Below are positions 26,362 to 34,740 of a stretch of 64,000 bases of DNA, piece after piece. Source of the DNA: Chitinophagaceae bacterium (GTDB lineage: Bacteria > Bacteroidota > Bacteroidia > Chitinophagales > Chitinophagaceae); NCBI GenBank assembly GCA_025449935.1, contig JANWIJ010000106.1:1-64000 (forward strand), read 5' to 3'. Under the pieces are notes generated by a model that saw only the letters and a program-made list of their open reading frames with translations, was not told where the DNA came from and did no database searches. Position 1 is the first letter of the stretch. Each line of letters opens with the position of its first letter. The translations under genes were made by a program, and so were the position numbers.

Positions 26362-27780
26362 ATGCGCAGAATTATTGAAAAAACGAAGAAAGAAAAGGGT
26401 CTGCGCATCATTTATATTGTTGCTTTTCTGCTCCTGCTGTTATCCTATGCCTTTACCGTTTTTAATAACCGGGAATTAATGAAACAGGCAACCAGGGTGG
26501 AAAGAACCAATACGACGATTAAACACCTCGATGATATATTATCCAGGGTAAAGGATGCCGAAACGGGGGTAAGAGGATATGTAGTTTTCCGTGATATTGA
26601 ATTTCTTTCACCATACTATGGCAGCCACGAAGCGGCCGACTCCATTTATCGTTTGGTGGTAGAACTTAGTTCCGACAGCGAATTACAACAGAAAAGGTTG
26701 CGGTTTCTCAAAGAGAACATGGACAAACGGTTCGCGTACCTCGGAGAATTTATCAGGGCATTTAATAATAACAACCGGGAACTTACTGACTCAATCCGGA
26801 ACCTGCAGGCCCCGGTAAAAGGAATAATGGACAATATCCGTGTCGTTGTATCGGTCATGCAGCAGGAAGAGAACCGGCTCCTGGCAGAGCGCAATGACCG
26901 GATGAAAAAGACATTCAACCTCGTGAATATTATCACGGCCATTTCAATCATACTGGCTATTTCACTTTTGCTTTTTAGTACGGTGGCTTATACCAGGACC
27001 AGCAAAGCCATGGATAAAATCATGCTGGAGATCGGGGATTACCAGGAACAGTTAAAAGACCGGATTGAACAACTTAATAAAGCCAATGCTGAACTGGTGA
27101 AAATGCGTAGCCAGGAAAAATTTGCCGCGACCGGACGGATCGCCAGGACCATTGCCCATGAGGTAAGAAACCCGCTAACAAATATTAACCTGGCTGCCGA
27201 CCAGCTTAGAACTGAAAGCAATCAGAAAGATGAAAATGCAGCGTTTTTATTTGATATGATTACCCGTAACAGTACCCGCATCAACCAGTTGGTTGCCGAC
27301 CTCTTAAACTCCACAAAAGTCCCTGAACTGAATTTTGAAAAAATACCTGTCAGCAATTTGCTGGACGAAGCCCTCCAGGATGCTGCCGACCGGATTACGC
27401 TGGGGAAAACCCAGGTAGTGAAGAACTATACTGCAGATCTCTGTGTTTCAGTAGATAAGGCAAAAATGAAAATAGCCTTTCTTAATATCATTATAAACGC
27501 CCTGGAAGCCATGGAAAACAGGGAGAACAGCGTCCTGACACTCGAAACCCGGCGGGAAAATGATAAATGCAAAATAGCATTCAGTGACAACGGCGCAGGG
27601 ATGGAGACAGAAGCACTTAACAGGGTTTTCGAGCCTTATTTTACCAGTAAACTGAAAGGAAACGGCCTGGGATTAACGAATACGCAAAACATTATTCTGA
27701 ATCACCATGGTGAAATTTCAGCAGAAAGTGCGATGGGAAAAGGAACCAGTTTTATAATTATATTAAATATTGCCGGGTAA
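26362..27780 (+). CDS. CHASE3-domain sensor histidine kinase
   Basis: A 472-residue membrane kinase. Transmembrane helix 1 is at about 14-34 and helix 2 at about 188-210. Between them lies a CHASE3 extracytoplasmic sensor with the signature VKDAETGVRGYVVF. A coiled-coil linker leads to the HisKA domain, with phospho-acceptor His266 in RTIAHEVRNPLTN. The HATPase domain has the N-box INALEAMENR, G1 SDNGAGM and G2 KGNGLGLTNT. It probably phosphorylates the NtrC-type regulator at 28452 and perhaps the single-domain receiver at 27861. Confidence 0.93.
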   Translation: MRRIIEKTKKEKGLRIIYIVAFLLLLLSYAFTVFNNRELMKQATRVERTNTTIKHLDDILSRVKDAETGVRGYVVFRDIEFLSPYYGSHEAADSIYRLVVELSSDSELQQKRLRFLKENMDKRFAYLGEFIRAFNNNNRELTDSIRNLQAPVKGIMDNIRVVVSVMQQEENRLLAERNDRMKKTFNLVNIITAISIILAISLLLFSTVAYTRTSKAMDKIMLEIGDYQEQLKDRIEQLNKANAELVKMRSQEKFAATGRIARTIAHEVRNPLTNINLAADQLRTESNQKDENAAFLFDMITRNSTRINQLVADLLNSTKVPELNFEKIPVSNLLDEALQDAADRITLGKTQVVKNYTADLCVSVDKAKMKIAFLNIIINALEAMENRENSVLTLETRRENDKCKIAFSDNGAGMETEALNRVFEPYFTSKLKGNGLGLTNTQNIILNHHGEISAESAMGKGTSFIIILNIAG

Positions 27781-27860
27781 ATTTTTTTCGGGATGACTGC
27801 CGGACTATTTTGCGTGTAGAACTAATTCCTCAACCCGGGGACAAAACGCATCTTGTTCTG

Positions 27861-28250
27861 TTATTTTCCAATTACCAGGTCAACTACCTGGTTAATAGAA
27901 GCCATTGTAAAGGGTTTTGCCAGGAAAAAACTGATGCCATTGCTATAAGCTCGTGAACGATCCTGGGGACTGTCATGTGCTGTAATCATAATAGTCTTCA
28001 GATCAGGATATTTTTCACTGATACCGCGTGCAAAATCAACTCCTTTGCCATCAGGTAAATGGTTATCCAGCAACAGTATATCAGGTGTATTCTTTTCAAT
28101 TTCTAACCTGGCATCCGCGAGCGAATGTGAAAAGGAAGTCTTATAACCTTTGCTTGATAGATTACGGCTCAGGAAATAGCATATATCCTGCTCATCATCC
28201 ACAATAAGTATTTTGATAACTGAAGTCATTTCCTCGCCCGCCAGGTTCAT
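27861..28250 (-). CDS. Single-domain response regulator
   Basis: A 129-residue receiver domain with no output domain. The acidic pocket is VDDEQD, the phospho-acceptor is Asp62 in LLLDNHLPDG, the switch Thr is in IMITAHD, and the conserved Lys is in FLAKPF. The start may instead be the ATG at 28229, which would drop seven residues. It lies leftward between the kinase and the NtrC gene, with a sigma-54-like site upstream. It may act as a phosphate sink or feedback element for that pair. Confidence 0.9.
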   Translation of the reverse strand: MNLAGEEMTSVIKILIVDDEQDICYFLSRNLSSKGYKTSFSHSLADARLEIEKNTPDILLLDNHLPDGKGVDFARGISEKYPDLKTIMITAHDSPQDRSRAYSNGISFFLAKPFTMASINQVVDLVIGK

Positions 28251-28283
28251 ACTAATAAAGAGTTTGAAATTCAGTCTTTTAAC

Positions 28284-28300
28284 AACAAACCTTTTGCCAG
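28284..28300 (-). promoter_or_regulatory. Sigma-54-like promoter upstream of the response regulator
   Basis: On the minus strand CTGGCAAAAGGTTTGTT has TGGCA at -24 and TTGT at -12, with the required GG-N10-G spacing. Transcription would begin near 28274. If real, the NtrC-type protein encoded just to the right could switch on the receiver gene. Confidence 0.45.
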
Positions 28301-28451
28301 AAAATAATCGGCCCTCTGCAGAATAACAGGCATTGCTTTTGTATAAGCAGGTTTACGATAGTAGATATTCTTGCCCAAAAAGGTTGAATTTTTCTACTGT
28401 AAGACAAGCGCCGGGTTTCTTTTATTAATTTTAAAAAACAAAATCACTGTT

Positions 28452-29879
28452 ATGCGACGAATTCTCCTGATCGATGACGACATGGATATGTGCAGCCTGC
28501 TTAGCCATTTTTTAAAAAGAAAAGGGTTTGAAACCGATATGGCGTACACGGGGCCCAAAGGGGTGGCAAAGTTCAAAGAGAGCAAATTTGATGTGGTCCT
28601 CTGCGATTTCCGCCTGGGCGATATGGACGGTAGAAAAGTGCTGCAGGAAGTAAAAGCAATCGATCCGAACGTGACGGTGATCATCATCACAGGCTATTCA
28701 GACGTAAAAATGGCTGTTGATGTGATGCGGCACGGAGCTTTTGACTACATTACGAAGCCCCTGATCCCTGAAGAAGTCCTAAACGTCATCAACCGGGGAC
28801 TTGCTGAACCAACACATTTACCGGAAGCGCTGGCATCGAAAAGTCCTTCCAATGGAGTAAGTGCCGCTAAACAGTACACCACTGCTTCTGAAGAATTTTT
28901 AGTGGGAGTTTCCCAGCAAACCCTCGAATTATACAAACAAATTGAATTGGTGGCGCCAACCAACTACAGTGTAATATTATACGGGGAAAGTGGTACCGGG
29001 AAAGAAGTTATTGCAAAAACGATACATCAAAGCAGTAACCGTCATAATAAACCCTTTATCGCGGTTGATTGCGGTATTTTATCGCGGGAGCTGGCGGCCA
29101 GCGAATTGTTTGGCCATATCAAAGGTTCATTTACCGGGGCATTTGGTGATAAGGAGGGAATTTTTGAAGTCGCGGATGGCGGGACTCTCTTCCTGGATGA
29201 AGTAGCAAACCTTCCGCTGGATGTTCAAACCACCCTGCTGCGTGTTATACAGGAAAGAAAATTCAAGCGGGTAGGAAGTACCAAGGATATCAGTACTGAT
29301 ACCCGGGTAATTGTGGCTTCCAATGAAAACCTGCAGGAAGCTTACCGAAAAGGGAAATTCCGCGAAGACCTGTACCACCGCTTTAATGAATTTTCACTTT
29401 CTATACCACCATTACGGGAAAGAAAGGAAGATATACCCTTATTCTCCGGTTTCTTCCTTGAAAAAGCCTGCCAGGAATTAAACAAAAAACTGGATGGATT
29501 TGATGAAGAAGTAGAACAACTGTTCTTAAACTATGGATGGCCGGGCAATCTCCGGGAAATGCGGAACGTGATCCGCAGGGCGGGTTTATTATCCCCGTCG
29601 GGCAAGATCACAGCAAATGTATTACCCTGGGAGATTATCGGAAATCCATCGCGCATGCCAAGCGAGCATTCAGCTATTGCCGGGGAGCAACCCGCCAACC
29701 CGGTCAGACAGGCCCCGGTTGACCTGAGAGATGCCGCCTCTCATGCGGAATACGAAGCGATAATGAATGTATTGAAACAGGTCAGGTTTAATAAAACGAA
29801 AGCCGCCGAGGTATTGAAGATTGACAGGAAAACACTTTATAACAAAATAAGAAATTACGAAGAATCGAATATGAAATAA
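28452..29879 (+). CDS. NtrC-family sigma-54-dependent response regulator
   Basis: A 475-residue activator; I use the ATG at 28452, whose product starts directly with the receiver. The receiver has the pocket DDD (8-10) and phospho-acceptor Asp52 in LCDFRLGDMDG. The AAA+ domain has Walker A GESGTGKE (178-185), the sigma-54 contact loop GSFTGA (225-230, a GAFTGA variant), and Walker B GGTLFLDE. The C-terminus is a Fis-type helix-turn-helix (FNKTKAAEVLKIDRKTLYNK). It must act on sigma-54 promoters, several candidates for which lie in the surrounding 14 kb. Confidence 0.95.
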   Translation: MRRILLIDDDMDMCSLLSHFLKRKGFETDMAYTGPKGVAKFKESKFDVVLCDFRLGDMDGRKVLQEVKAIDPNVTVIIITGYSDVKMAVDVMRHGAFDYITKPLIPEEVLNVINRGLAEPTHLPEALASKSPSNGVSAAKQYTTASEEFLVGVSQQTLELYKQIELVAPTNYSVILYGESGTGKEVIAKTIHQSSNRHNKPFIAVDCGILSRELAASELFGHIKGSFTGAFGDKEGIFEVADGGTLFLDEVANLPLDVQTTLLRVIQERKFKRVGSTKDISTDTRVIVASNENLQEAYRKGKFREDLYHRFNEFSLSIPPLRERKEDIPLFSGFFLEKACQELNKKLDGFDEEVEQLFLNYGWPGNLREMRNVIRRAGLLSPSGKITANVLPWEIIGNPSRMPSEHSAIAGEQPANPVRQAPVDLRDAASHAEYEAIMNVLKQVRFNKTKAAEVLKIDRKTLYNKIRNYEESNMK

Positions 29880-29901
29880 AAGGTTCATTTGTGTGCATGA
29901 A

Positions 29902-29934
29902 AGCCATCCGCCAGCCGCGGGTGGCTTTTTTTTT
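29902..29934 (+). terminator. Rho-independent terminator after NtrC gene
   Basis: The 10 bp stem AGCCATCCGC (29902-29911) pairs with GCGGGTGGCT (29917-29926), with one G-U pair and the loop CAGCC. A run of nine Ts follows. It lies 22 bp after the stop codon. Confidence 0.92.
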
Positions 29935-29976
29935 GAGGAAAAATTCATCCTGCATGAATTGGATAACAAAAGTTAG

Positions 29977-29992
29977 TTGGCACAGGAGTTGT
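29977..29992 (+). promoter_or_regulatory. Sigma-54-like promoter upstream of DUF892 gene
   Basis: TTGGCACAGGAGTTGT matches the -24/-12 consensus TTGGCACG-N4-TTGC except for A in place of the final G of the first block and T in place of C at -12. A start near 30003 gives a leader of about 32 bases. A dyad AATTCAT-N5-ATGAATT (29942-29960) lies just upstream and could bind a regulator. This is the best of the local candidates because it is closest to the NtrC gene. Confidence 0.6.
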
Positions 29993-30034
29993 TTTGAAAC
30001 GGTAACGATTATTAAAACTAAAAAACCTACTACA

Positions 30035-30616
30035 ATGAAAAACGCAGTAAAATCAGCACCTGGAGCTGCAGCAAAAAAAAGCAAGAAAAAAACTTCTGAA
30101 AACGGTTCGGGCAGTCATGAAAAGCTGCATGACTTGTTTGTGGACGGTCTGAAAGACATTTATTGGGCTGAAAAAGCGCTTACAAAAGCCTTACCCAAAA
30201 TGATTAAGAACGCTACTTCGGAAGAATTAATTGACGCATTAACCAGTCACCTGGAGGAAACAGAAGGACAGGTAACCAGGCTGGAAGAAGTATTTGCCTC
30301 GGTGGATGAAAAGGCAGCAGCAAAAAAATGTGCGGCGATGGAAGGCCTGATCAAAGAAGGCGAAGAGATCATGGAAGAATCTGATGAAGGTGTTATGCGC
30401 GATGCGGGAATTATTGCGGCAGGACAGAAAGTGGAACACTACGAGATTGCCACCTATGGTACACTCCGCGCCTACGCTGAAATTCTTGGACATGAAGAAG
30501 CGGCCAGTTTGCTGCAACAAACGCTCGAAGAGGAAAAAGCTGCCGACGAAAAATTGACCAGTGTTACTCCTTCCGTGGTGCTCCTGACCGCGGATGGTGA
30601 AGAGGAAGAAGATTAA
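30035..30616 (+). CDS. DUF892 (YciE/YciF-like) ferritin-like stress protein
   Basis: A 193-residue protein from the ATG at 30035; upstream in-frame starts lie within the promoter and terminator region. A Lys/Ala-rich basic tail (residues about 1-30) precedes the DUF892 four-helix bundle, which starts LHDLFVDGLKDIYWAEKALT. Metal-ligand-like Glu/His residues are in SHLEETEGQVTRLEEVF and KVEHYEIATYGTLRAYAE. YciF-type proteins are stress-induced and dimeric. The basic tail resembles those of DNA-binding Dps proteins, so nucleic acid contact is possible. Confidence 0.9.
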   Translation: MKNAVKSAPGAAAKKSKKKTSENGSGSHEKLHDLFVDGLKDIYWAEKALTKALPKMIKNATSEELIDALTSHLEETEGQVTRLEEVFASVDEKAAAKKCAAMEGLIKEGEEIMEESDEGVMRDAGIIAAGQKVEHYEIATYGTLRAYAEILGHEEAASLLQQTLEEEKAADEKLTSVTPSVVLLTADGEEEED

Positions 30617-30637
30617 TTTATTATTTCCCCGGGTAAA

Positions 30638-30672
30638 AACAGCAGTTTTAAGTAACTGCTGTTATTTTTTTT
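30638..30672 (+). terminator. Rho-independent terminator between DUF892 and catalase genes
   Basis: A perfect 10 bp stem AACAGCAGTT (30638-30647) with AACTGCTGTT (30654-30663), loop TTAAGT, followed by A and eight Ts. It ends only 18 bp before the catalase start, so the catalase gene may depend partly on read-through. Confidence 0.88.
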
Positions 30673-30690
30673 ATCCTTAAATCCACCAGC

Positions 30691-32850
30691 ATGGCTAAAA
30701 GAAAATCAACAACCAGCAAACCCAACGCAAAATTAATTGAACTGGATCCTGATCGCTCTGATGCAACCGGCCAGTTCTTAACCACCAACCAGGGGTTAAA
30801 AATAAATGATAACCAGAATTCCCTGAAGGCCGGTGAGCGTGGCGCAACCTTACTCGAGGATTTTATTTTACGGGAGAAAATAACCCATTTTGATCATGAA
30901 AGGATCCCTGAGAGGATCGTTCACGCCCGGGGTTCCGCCGCGCACGGTTATTTTGAACTGTATGAATCGCTTAAAGAATTCACGAAAGCAGGCTTCCTGC
31001 AAGACCCGGGTAAGAGAACACCGGTTTTTGTCCGGTTTAGTACTGTAGCGGGTTCCCGTGGTTCCACTGATCTTGCCCGGGATGTCCGGGGGTTTGCTGT
31101 AAAATTTTATACGGAGGAAGGTGTTTATGATTTAGTGGGAAATAATATCCCCGTTTTTTTTATCCAGGATGCCATGAAGTTTCCGGACCTGGTTCATGCA
31201 GTAAAACCTGAACCGCATAACGAAATTCCGCAGGCGGCCTCTGCCCACGATACATTTTGGGATTTTATTTCACTGATGCCCGAAAGCATGCACATGATCA
31301 TGTGGGCAATGAGTGACCGCGCAATCCCCCGTAGTTTGCGGATGATGGAAGGATTTGGTGTTCATACTTTTCGTTTGATCAATGAAAATGATAAATCGGT
31401 TTTTGTAAAATTTCACTGGAAGCCCTTATTGGGTGTTCATAGTGTTGCCTGGGACGAAGCGCAGCGCATCTCCGGAAAGGACTGCGATTTCCATCGCCGG
31501 GACTTGTGGGAAGCGATTGAAAACGGTGCGTTTCCTGAATGGGAACTGGGTGTCCAGATCATCCCGGAGAAAGATGAACACAAATTTGAGTTCGATCTGC
31601 TTGATCCAACCAAAATTGTTCCTGAAGAACTGGTGCCCGTACGGCGGATCGGGAAGATGACACTGAACAGGAACCCCGACAATTTTTTTGCAGAAACAGA
31701 GCAGGTTGCTTTTCACCCGGGTCATTTGGTTCCTGGAATTGACTTTACCAATGACCCGCTCCTGCAGGGGAGATTATTCTCTTATACAGACACACAATTA
31801 TCGCGTCTTGGCAGCGCCAACTTTCATGAAATACCCATCAACAGGTCGGTGGCTCCGGTTCATAATAACCAACGGGATGGGCATATGCGTCAGACTATCA
31901 ATACCGGACGAGTAAGCTACCAGCCAAACAGCCTGGGAGGTGGTTGTCCTTTCCAGGCTAAAGCAGCTGAAGGAGGTTTTAGTTCCTATGCTGAAAAAAT
32001 AGATTCGAAAAAGATCAGGGCCAGGAGCAGAAGCTTTTTTGATAATTTCAGCCAGGCCACGCTTTTTTTTAACAGCCAGAGCGAGCCGGAGAAGCATCAC
32101 ATAATTGATGCATTGAGTTTTGAATTAGGCAAAGTGGAAACCATCGCTATCCGCGAACGGATGGTAAGCCTGTTGACCCAGGTAGATAAGAGCCTTGCTG
32201 GCAAAGTAGCTGCAAACCTCGGTTTGGCGGTTCCTAAAAACCCGGATTTCCAGGTGAATCACAGTGTTCCCGCCGACGGGGATCCAAAAAAATTCCAGCC
32301 GCTAAAAACAAAAATGTCTTTGGAAAAATCGGATGCGCTGAGTATGGCGAACACGATAAAAAATTCAATAAAGACGCGGAAAATTGCTTTTTTGATAGCT
32401 GATGGTGTCGATCAAAAGTCGCTGGCCGCTATGAAAACACCATTGGAGGCCTCCGGCGCCACGGTACAATTAATTGCTCCCAGGTTAGGAGTCATCAAAT
32501 CCAGGGAAGGGAAACAAATTCCGGTTGATCAAAGTTTCCTGACGGCGGCCAGTGTGTTATTTGATGCGGTTTACGTACCGGGAGGTGAAAAATCTGTTCA
32601 AGCTTTGTTGAATGAGCCGGCCGCGGTCCATTTTATACGGGAAGCCTACAAGCATTGCAAGGCTATTGGCTGTGACAGTGATGGGAAGAAACTCTTACCA
32701 GGCTCAGCTCCAGGCAAACAAAAGAGTGCCCGGATAACAGCCCCTGGCCATGCGGGTATTATCACTTCAGGAAATGCCAAAGAATTTATCAAAGCCGTTG
32801 CAAATCACCGTTTCTGGGAACGGGAGGCGGAGAGGAAAATTCCAGCTTAA
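30691..32850 (+). CDS. katE: Large-subunit clade II catalase (HPII type)
   Basis: A 719-residue monofunctional haem catalase, the long form. The active-site His is in ERIVHARGSAAHGYFE and the Asn in LVGNNIPVFFIQDA. The proximal haem Tyr is in the RLFSYTDTQLSRLG motif. From about residue 560 a flavodoxin-like/DJ-1 domain follows (RKIAFLIADGVDQKSLAAM), which defines the large clade. The N-terminus has no signal peptide. It breaks down hydrogen peroxide to water and oxygen, in line with the Dps and DUF892 genes upstream. Confidence 0.96.
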   Translation: MAKRKSTTSKPNAKLIELDPDRSDATGQFLTTNQGLKINDNQNSLKAGERGATLLEDFILREKITHFDHERIPERIVHARGSAAHGYFELYESLKEFTKAGFLQDPGKRTPVFVRFSTVAGSRGSTDLARDVRGFAVKFYTEEGVYDLVGNNIPVFFIQDAMKFPDLVHAVKPEPHNEIPQAASAHDTFWDFISLMPESMHMIMWAMSDRAIPRSLRMMEGFGVHTFRLINENDKSVFVKFHWKPLLGVHSVAWDEAQRISGKDCDFHRRDLWEAIENGAFPEWELGVQIIPEKDEHKFEFDLLDPTKIVPEELVPVRRIGKMTLNRNPDNFFAETEQVAFHPGHLVPGIDFTNDPLLQGRLFSYTDTQLSRLGSANFHEIPINRSVAPVHNNQRDGHMRQTINTGRVSYQPNSLGGGCPFQAKAAEGGFSSYAEKIDSKKIRARSRSFFDNFSQATLFFNSQSEPEKHHIIDALSFELGKVETIAIRERMVSLLTQVDKSLAGKVAANLGLAVPKNPDFQVNHSVPADGDPKKFQPLKTKMSLEKSDALSMANTIKNSIKTRKIAFLIADGVDQKSLAAMKTPLEASGATVQLIAPRLGVIKSREGKQIPVDQSFLTAASVLFDAVYVPGGEKSVQALLNEPAAVHFIREAYKHCKAIGCDSDGKKLLPGSAPGKQKSARITAPGHAGIITSGNAKEFIKAVANHRFWEREAERKIPA

Positions 32851-32857
32851 GTAAATA

Positions 32858-32885
32858 AAGGGATGAATTGAAAAGTTCATCCCTT
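32858..32885 (+). terminator. Terminator-like hairpin after katE
   Basis: A perfect 10 bp stem, AAGGGATGAA (32858-32867) with TTCATCCCTT (32876-32885), starts seven bases after the catalase stop. It is followed only by CTTGTC rather than a T tract. It may be a weak terminator or a 3'-stabilising hairpin. Confidence 0.55.
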
Positions 32886-32894
32886 CTTGTCACC

Positions 32895-33167
32895 ATGAAC
32901 TTACCGGTCCCATTAAACACATTTATCGGCATCATTGCCAGTCTTTTTTCAACCCTTTCCCTCCTGCCCCAGTTAATAAAAATCCTAAAAGACAGGAAAG
33001 CTGAAGATATATCGATCTGGATGCTCCTGATTTTGTTTATTGGCCTTGGTTTGTGGGTGTATTACGGGGTGCTGGTAAAGGATCCCATGATCATTATTGC
33101 CAATAGTATTTCGGTACTCATCAACCTGCTTATTATTATTTTTTCAATTAAATACAAACCGGCCTAA
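32895..33167 (+). CDS. SemiSWEET family sugar transporter
   Basis: A 90-residue protein with three transmembrane helices, the half-repeat form of SWEET transporters that works as a homodimer. The family pattern is clear: FIGIIASLFSTLSLLPQLIKI, then KDRKAEDISIWMLLILFIGL with the conserved polar-Ser and Trp, and MIIIANSISVLINLLIIIF. The ATG at 32895 is preferred, since an upstream start would lie in the katE 3' hairpin. It should facilitate diffusion of mono- or disaccharides. Confidence 0.9.
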   Translation: MNLPVPLNTFIGIIASLFSTLSLLPQLIKILKDRKAEDISIWMLLILFIGLGLWVYYGVLVKDPMIIIANSISVLINLLIIIFSIKYKPA

Positions 33168-33205
33168 AATCGGGCAGGAACACCGGGTCCCGCATCTTTT
33201 TTTAA

Positions 33206-33221
33206 CGGCACGGACTTTGAA
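33206..33221 (+). promoter_or_regulatory. Sigma-54-like promoter upstream of 33243 gene
   Basis: CGGCACGGACTTTGAA keeps GGCACG at -24 and TTGA at -12 with correct spacing. Transcription would start near 33232, eleven bases before the ATG. Confidence 0.5.
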
Positions 33222-33242
33222 AGACATTAGAAAACAAATTAT

Positions 33243-33584
33243 ATGCAAACGACACCGGCACAAATGACATCCTTAAGTACTGTCCTGGAAAGACTCCGCG
33301 TTAAAAAACAGGATAACGAATTCACTATGACAGATGATGGGTTCACCGCCGGTAATAATAAATTCTATAACCCGGAAGATCTTACGATAATTAAAACTTA
33401 CCGTTTTGAAGGTGAATCCAATCCTTCAGACTCTTCTATCCTGTACCTGATCGAAGCCAATGATGGTCTTACCGGCTACAGTATCGATGCCTATGGGGTT
33501 TATACCAATCATGACGCGAAATATGACGAGTTCGTCCAGAAAATTAGAGTAGAAGACAGGGACGAGCAGGTAATATTTGAGTAA
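33243..33584 (+). CDS. Small conserved Bacteroidota protein
   Basis: A 113-residue soluble protein. The block FYNPEDLTIIKTYRFEGESN followed by PSDSSILYLIEANDGLTGYS and DAYGVY resembles a small protein family widespread in Bacteroidota that databases sometimes label phosphoribosylpyrophosphate synthetase. It lacks the PRPP-binding loop and is far too short for that enzyme, so that name should not be used. It has no signal peptide. A sigma-54-like site upstream suggests stress control. Function unknown. Confidence 0.75.
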   Translation: MQTTPAQMTSLSTVLERLRVKKQDNEFTMTDDGFTAGNNKFYNPEDLTIIKTYRFEGESNPSDSSILYLIEANDGLTGYSIDAYGVYTNHDAKYDEFVQKIRVEDRDEQVIFE

Positions 33585-33648
33585 CCTGATGCGTCGTAAA
33601 CCAGGCTGGGCAAATTCTTCCCATAAATTTTTGACACGTAAACCCTGG

Positions 33649-34155
33649 TTATACTGAAAAAGTAAAATGTGGCGGAGCTTCTTCGCGGCCAATAGCTGGA
33701 GCGGTAGGCTTTTCCTTGCACTCATGGATGAATCGGAAAGATTCCCGTATTTCTTTCAACTGGTTGTAAATGATCTGTTTTAATTCCCTGGAAAGATTTT
33801 CTCCGGATGTCAGTGCTTTCTGGTAAGCTATGGCTGCTCTTATTTCATTCCATTCACAGGCATGAATGATTTCATGACATTGACTACAGGGTAAGAACTG
33901 TTTGACCCCCGGCCAATCCCGGTAAATTTCACCTTTTATCTCCACCCGGTCAGCCGGGTCCCCATATGACAGATCGATATGCCTGCGGAGCTCCAGAAAC
34001 GAATTCCGGCATTGAACGGCAATCTTTCTTAAAAACCGGCAGATTACTTCATCCTGGTCATTATAGCGGCAAATGGTCTCGTAGGCGATGACCCGGTCCT
34101 GCTGGATCAGCAGCAGGTCATGAACAATCTCAATATCGTTTTGAAAGCGGTTCAT
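33649..34155 (-). CDS. DUF2383 / PA2169-family four-helix-bundle protein
   Basis: About 168 residues from the ATG at 34155. The reading frame stays open to 34239, but a terminator-like hairpin occupies 34181-34210, so the shorter start is favoured. DUF2383 features are IEIVHDLLLIQQDRVIAYE, the middle SFLELRRHI and a helix with HACEWNEIRAAIAYQKAL. It is a diverged paralogue of the protein at 35554-36000, with a C-terminal extension of about 30 residues. A Cys-x-x-Cys (PCSQC) in the middle is absent from the paralogue. Confidence 0.78.
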   Translation of the reverse strand: MNRFQNDIEIVHDLLLIQQDRVIAYETICRYNDQDEVICRFLRKIAVQCRNSFLELRRHIDLSYGDPADRVEIKGEIYRDWPGVKQFLPCSQCHEIIHACEWNEIRAAIAYQKALTSGENLSRELKQIIYNQLKEIRESFRFIHECKEKPTAPAIGREEAPPHFTFSV

Positions 34156-34180
34156 GGAGGCATGGAGACGTCTAAATTCT

Positions 34181-34210
34181 AAAAAGGAGTTCCGGTTATA
34201 CCGGAACTCC
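34181..34210 (-). terminator. Minus-strand terminator or attenuator hairpin
   Basis: GGAGTTCCGGT (34186-34196) pairs perfectly over 11 bp with ACCGGAACTCC (34200-34210), with a three-base loop. Read on the minus strand, five Ts follow directly (34181-34185). It would end the transcript from the lmo0937-type gene or attenuate entry into the DUF2383 gene, which starts 26 bases further on. Confidence 0.75.
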
Positions 34211-34239
34211 TGGAAAGTTTCTGCTTCCTTCGCCGGCAT

Positions 34240-34522
34240 TATCCGGTGCAGGTTCTCCGGGTATCATCTCAGAAAGAACATGGAAACCGTTGCCGGTTTC
34301 AATTTATATCCAACACCCCGGCAAAAACTTCAGGATTAATACCGAAAAAATTATGCCAGCGGAAAAAATGTGCAGAAAATTAAATTCTCCGCTGTTTTCA
34401 GTCGGATGATTTTTCGGTCCGGCTTGTCCCTTTAAAATAATGTGCATTTTTTTCCCCGTAATAAGTTACGGGGAACAATTGGAAGCCTCCGGAAAATTAG
34501 CCCCAGTCCTTAACCGGTCAGA
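34240..34522. other. Gene-free stretch with hairpins
   Basis: I see no gene in these 283 bases. Two short perfect stems are present: GAAACCG with CGGTTTC (34283-34300) and CCCCGTAA with TTACGGGG (34454-34473). Neither is followed by a T tract on the strand that would be transcribed. They may shape the 3' end of the leftward transcript that ends at 34523. Confidence 0.4.
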
Positions 34523-34708
34523 TCACAGGGTTGAATTATCCCTTGCCGGAACCGACACGGGAAAATCGCCCGCCAGAATCGCGTGGAGGGTAACCAGGAT
34601 TGATAGGCCGAGCAAGGTATGAATAGCCGGTGCTGCATGAAGGAGAAAAAACCCAATGCTCCACCCGGTCAATAATATGAGTAACGTGACTAAATATACT
34701 TTTTTCAT
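34523..34708 (-). CDS. lmo0937-family small membrane protein
   Basis: A 61-residue protein with two hydrophobic helices. The sequence LLILLTGWSIGFFLLHAA followed by IHTLLGLSILV follows the pattern of lmo0937/DUF5670 small membrane proteins, in which a Trp-x-Ile-Gly-Phe-Phe turn and His-rich junction are conserved. A charged tail follows. It starts 32 bp downstream of the flavin-barrel gene on the same strand. Function unknown; family members often cluster with stress genes. Confidence 0.75.
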   Translation of the reverse strand: MKKVYLVTLLILLTGWSIGFFLLHAAPAIHTLLGLSILVTLHAILAGDFPVSVPARDNSTL

Positions 34709-34740
34709 GGCTTTATAAATATAAAAATGATGACGGGTTT

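Noticed and set aside
33243-33584. Annotation as phosphoribosylpyrophosphate synthetase
   Set aside because: The protein has 113 residues and no PRPP loop, while true synthetases have over 300. The name seems to be a propagated error for this family.
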